Below are positions 3,511 through 5,258 of a stretch of DNA of 5,258 bases, in pieces. The position numbers were made by a program, and so were the translations under genes. The DNA comes from Gemmatimonadaceae bacterium (GTDB lineage Bacteria > Gemmatimonadota > Gemmatimonadetes > Gemmatimonadales > Gemmatimonadaceae): positions 1 to 5,258 of the forward strand of contig JADGQU010000210.1 in the NCBI GenBank assembly GCA_017881545.1. Direction: 5' to 3'. Positions within the stretch are counted from its first letter, which is position 1. Each line of letters begins with the position of its first letter. The notes under the pieces are model-generated. The model worked only from the letters and a program-made list of their open reading frames with translations. It did no database searches and was not told the origin of the DNA.

Positions 3511-4806
3511 ATGGGCCTGACAACTGAGCCGACAGTCCGTGAAACGAAACGGCCACCGAACAGGTGGCCGTTTTCGTTGGCCGATTCGCGACTGAACCCA
3601 TGGCGCGGGCTTGGCGGATTGCCGCGAGAAGTGTGGCTGCTCTTCGCCACCAATCTGATCAACCGGGCCGGGATGATGGTGCTCCCATTCCTGGTGCTGT
3701 ACCTCACGCGCGAACTGGGATTCTCCCTCGCCCGGGCCGGCTCGATGCTAGCGGTCTATGGAGCGTCGGCAATCGTCTTCGGCCCGATCGGCGGACGCCT
3801 CAGCGATCGGATCGGGGCGCTCCCGGTGATGCGCGTGTCGTTGATCTCCTCGGGAAGTGTGCTGCTCCTCTTTCCCCTGGCAAAGAGCTTCGCCGCCGTC
3901 GCGGCGATGACGGTGCTCTGGGCGGGATGCGCCGAGATGTTTCGACCCGCTAGCCTTGCCGCGATAACGCACGTCGTCGCACCAGAGCAGCGGCGACAGG
4001 CATTCGCGCTCAACCGGCTCGCGATAAATCTCGGCATGAGCATCGGCCCGGCACTCGGTGGATTCCTCGCAACGGTCTCGTTCCGCGCGATGTTCGCTGT
4101 CGATGCGGTGACGACGCTGATCGCCGGCACCGTGCTCGCGCTCATGCCATGGCGCGCATTCAGCGGCGTGAATTCCGAGGCCGCCAATCGGAACGCCGAG
4201 CACATCGGGCCGGCGACCATTCTGCACGACAGGCTGTTTCTGATTTTTCTGGGCGGCGTGTTCCTCGTGGGCATCGTGTTCTTCCAGCACGAATCGGCTC
4301 TTCCGCTCTATCTCGTGCAGTACCTGCATCTCTCGCCCGCTTTCTACGGGATGCTCTTCACGATCAACACGCTGCTGATTGTGGCGCTCGAGGTTCCGAT
4401 TGTCACGGCGACAGCGCACTGGCCGAATACCCGATCGCTCATACTTGGCTGCATGCTGTTCGCAATCGGATTCGGCGCCCTCGCCCTCATCGCGTCACCC
4501 GGGGGAGTAATCGCCACCGTAGTTGTCTGGACTTTCGGTGAGATGCTCCTTTTTCCAGCGATGTCGGCGCATATGGCCGAGATAGCGCCGGAGAATCGGC
4601 GCGGAGCGTACATGGGTGCCTACAGCATGTCGCTCAGCATTTCGCTCACGGTCGGACCGTGGATGGGCACTCAGCTTCTAGCCGTGCTCGGGCCAGTACT
4701 GATCTGGTTGGTCATGTTCGCGCTCGGGGCGCTGGCCGCTCTGCTGATGGTGTTCTCCGTGCCTCGGCGCCGTCCGTCGCGTGCTGCAGTCGTCTCTGAA
4801 TCTTAG
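3511..4806 (+). CDS. Major facilitator superfamily (MFS) transporter, 12 transmembrane helices
   Basis: The open frame is 431 residues, and hydropathy by eye gives 12 membrane helices from about residue 41 to 420, with a longer central cytoplasmic loop near residues 213-235. This is the standard MFS 6+6 layout. Motif A between helices 2 and 3 is clear: GGRLSDRIGALPVM (94-107), with Asp99 and Arg100 in place. The INRAG..VLPFLVLYLTR stretch in helix 1 is common in drug/sugar-efflux-type MFS proteins, so proton-driven export of a small molecule is plausible, but the substrate is not determinable. The frame starts with ATG at 3511, only 3 bases after tRNA-Lys and without a Shine-Dalgarno. Residues 1-27 are encoded across a rho-independent terminator (3547-3576) and look non-conserved. 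Recognisable family sequence begins around residue 28 (LNPWRGLGGLPREVW), so initiation at TTG 3577, CTG 3592, TTG 3619 or GTG 3631 is likely; coordinates given are the maximal frame. The 3' end overlaps uridine kinase on the other strand by 95 bases. Confidence 0.88.
   Translation: MGLTTEPTVRETKRPPNRWPFSLADSRLNPWRGLGGLPREVWLLFATNLINRAGMMVLPFLVLYLTRELGFSLARAGSMLAVYGASAIVFGPIGGRLSDRIGALPVMRVSLISSGSVLLLFPLAKSFAAVAAMTVLWAGCAEMFRPASLAAITHVVAPEQRRQAFALNRLAINLGMSIGPALGGFLATVSFRAMFAVDAVTTLIAGTVLALMPWRAFSGVNSEAANRNAEHIGPATILHDRLFLIFLGGVFLVGIVFFQHESALPLYLVQYLHLSPAFYGMLFTINTLLIVALEVPIVTATAHWPNTRSLILGCMLFAIGFGALALIASPGGVIATVVVWTFGEMLLFPAMSAHMAEIAPENRRGAYMGAYSMSLSISLTVGPWMGTQLLAVLGPVLIWLVMFALGALAALLMVFSVPRRRPSRAAVVSES
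3547..3576 (+). terminator. Rho-independent terminator of the tRNA operon, inside the MFS 5' frame
   Basis: AAACGGCCACC (3547-3557) pairs perfectly with GGTGGCCGTTT (3563-3573) around loop GAACA, and the 3' side runs into TTTTCGTT. The stem can be extended past a one-base bulge (ACG with CGT). It begins 38 bases after the tRNA-Lys 3' end, the usual place for a tRNA transcript terminator. It falls in codons 13-22 of the longest MFS frame, which argues that this stretch is not translated. Confidence 0.87.
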
Positions 4807-5258
4807 CGACGATCATTTCGATCGCGATCGCGTTGTGTCCGCCGCGCGGGACGATCACGTCCGCGTAGCGCTTGCTCGGCTCGACGAACTCATTGTGCAT
4901 CGGCTGCACCGTCGAGAGATACTGCTCGATGATCTCGTCCAGCGGCCTGCCGCGATCGTGAGTATCGCGCTCGATGCGGCGAATGAGCCGGATGTCCGCA
5001 TCAGCGTCAACGAACACCTTCACGTCACACAGCTCGCGCACCCTGGGGTCGACGAACAGGAGAATCCCATCGATGACCACGACGTCCGCGGGCTCAACGC
5101 GCGTGTGAACGGCGCTCCGCAGATGGGTGACGAAATCGTACTCCGGCTTCTCGATCGGTCTTCGTTTGCTCAACGCTTCGAGGTGCGCGACTAGCAGGTC
5201 GTAGTCGAAGGCGTCGGGATGATCCCAGTTGAGCTTCTTCCGCTCGTCGGCGCGCCCG
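4712..5258 (-). CDS. udk: Uridine kinase (uridine/cytidine kinase), partial: N-terminus beyond right edge
   Basis: The frame is open from the window edge to TGA at 4712-4714, giving 181 residues. Family sequences are about 205-215, so roughly the first 50-60 residues, including the P-loop GxxGxGKS/T, are missing. It phosphorylates uridine and cytidine to UMP and CMP using ATP or GTP (EC 2.7.1.48) in pyrimidine salvage, in the cytoplasm. Signature segments align with E. coli Udk in order: LNWDHPDAFDYDLL (cf. NYDHPSAMDHSLL), PEYDFVTHLRS (cf. PVYSYVEHTR), VVVIDGILLF (cf. IILEGILLL), KVFVDADADIRLIRRIERD, RGRPLDEIIEQYLSTVQPMH (lid and the RR.[KR]RD region) and EPSKRYADVIVPRGG. The last 25 or so residues (HATDGAEARRTPSAERPAPR and on) extend beyond the E. 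coli end and are encoded opposite the MFS 3' end. An internal TTG at 5173 is not a real start, since homology continues upstream to the edge. Confidence 0.93.
   Translation of the reverse strand, partial: GRADERKKLNWDHPDAFDYDLLVAHLEALSKRRPIEKPEYDFVTHLRSAVHTRVEPADVVVIDGILLFVDPRVRELCDVKVFVDADADIRLIRRIERDTHDRGRPLDEIIEQYLSTVQPMHNEFVEPSKRYADVIVPRGGHNAIAIEMIVAKIQRRLQHATDGAEARRTPSAERPAPRART

Noticed and set aside
3348..3640. tRNA pair as an integration site for a mobile element
   Set aside because: No integrase gene and no repeated tRNA 3' end is present downstream within the window; the following gene is an ordinary MFS transporter.
3477..3707. Minus-strand open frame crossing tRNA-Lys
   Set aside because: It ends in RRAGIEPAT, the known artefact produced by translating the antisense of a tRNA T-arm. 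It is not a gene.
3748..4419. Minus-strand open frame of 223 codons opposite the MFS gene
   Set aside because: The product is almost entirely charged (Arg/Glu/His) and the opposite strand encodes a clear 12-helix transporter with motif A.
4819..4831. CGATCGCGATCG palindrome resembling a HIP1-type site
   Set aside because: It sits in the uridine kinase frame encoding Ala-Ile-Ala-Ile; a similar GCGATCGC occurs in the pilin Ala-Ile-Ala codons. Codon use in GC-rich DNA explains both.

Overview
This is a GC-rich bacterial chromosomal segment with ordinary housekeeping and accessory genes. The prepilin sequence, a small one-helix/coiled-coil membrane protein and a short Gly-rich lipoprotein resemble proteins I associate with Gemmatimonadota (Gemmatimonadales) or a related soil lineage. 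That placement comes from recall of protein style, not from a database search. I see no phage, insertion sequence, CRISPR array or defence system.

Layout, left to right. (1) Positions 1-697, minus strand: a two-gene unit with an NTF2/SnoaL-like protein (230-697) followed, by a 1-base stop/start overlap, by the N-terminus of a probable GAF-type sensor protein that runs off the left edge. (2) Positions 698-1001: a 304-base divergent intergenic region with a near-consensus sigma-54 (-24/-12) element, an 11-base direct repeat flanking that element, short inverted repeats and a possibly folded leader. (3) Positions 1002-1367: a type IV major-pilin-like prepilin, closed by a strong bidirectional terminator. 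(4) Positions 1430-1723, minus strand: a 97-residue membrane-anchored coiled-coil protein. (5) Positions 1864-2346: a secreted lipoprotein of unknown function. (6) Positions 2419-3288: a class IV PLP aminotransferase with the D-amino-acid transaminase substrate-binding residues. (7) Positions 3348-3508: tandem tRNA-Arg(TCT) and tRNA-Lys(CTT) with a candidate promoter upstream and a rho-independent terminator downstream. (8) Positions 3511-4806: a 12-helix MFS transporter whose open frame begins 3 bases after tRNA-Lys and reads through the tRNA terminator, so its true start is uncertain. (9) Positions 4712-5258, minus strand: the C-terminal two thirds or more of uridine kinase, convergent with and overlapping the MFS gene by 95 bases.

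How the genes relate: apart from the NTF2/GAF pair and the two tRNAs, these look like independent transcription units. The most informative signals are regulatory: the probable sigma-54 control of the pilin, consistent with PilS/PilR-type regulation known elsewhere, and the terminator/start conflict at the tRNA-MFS junction. I do not find convincing evidence of a wholly new system here.
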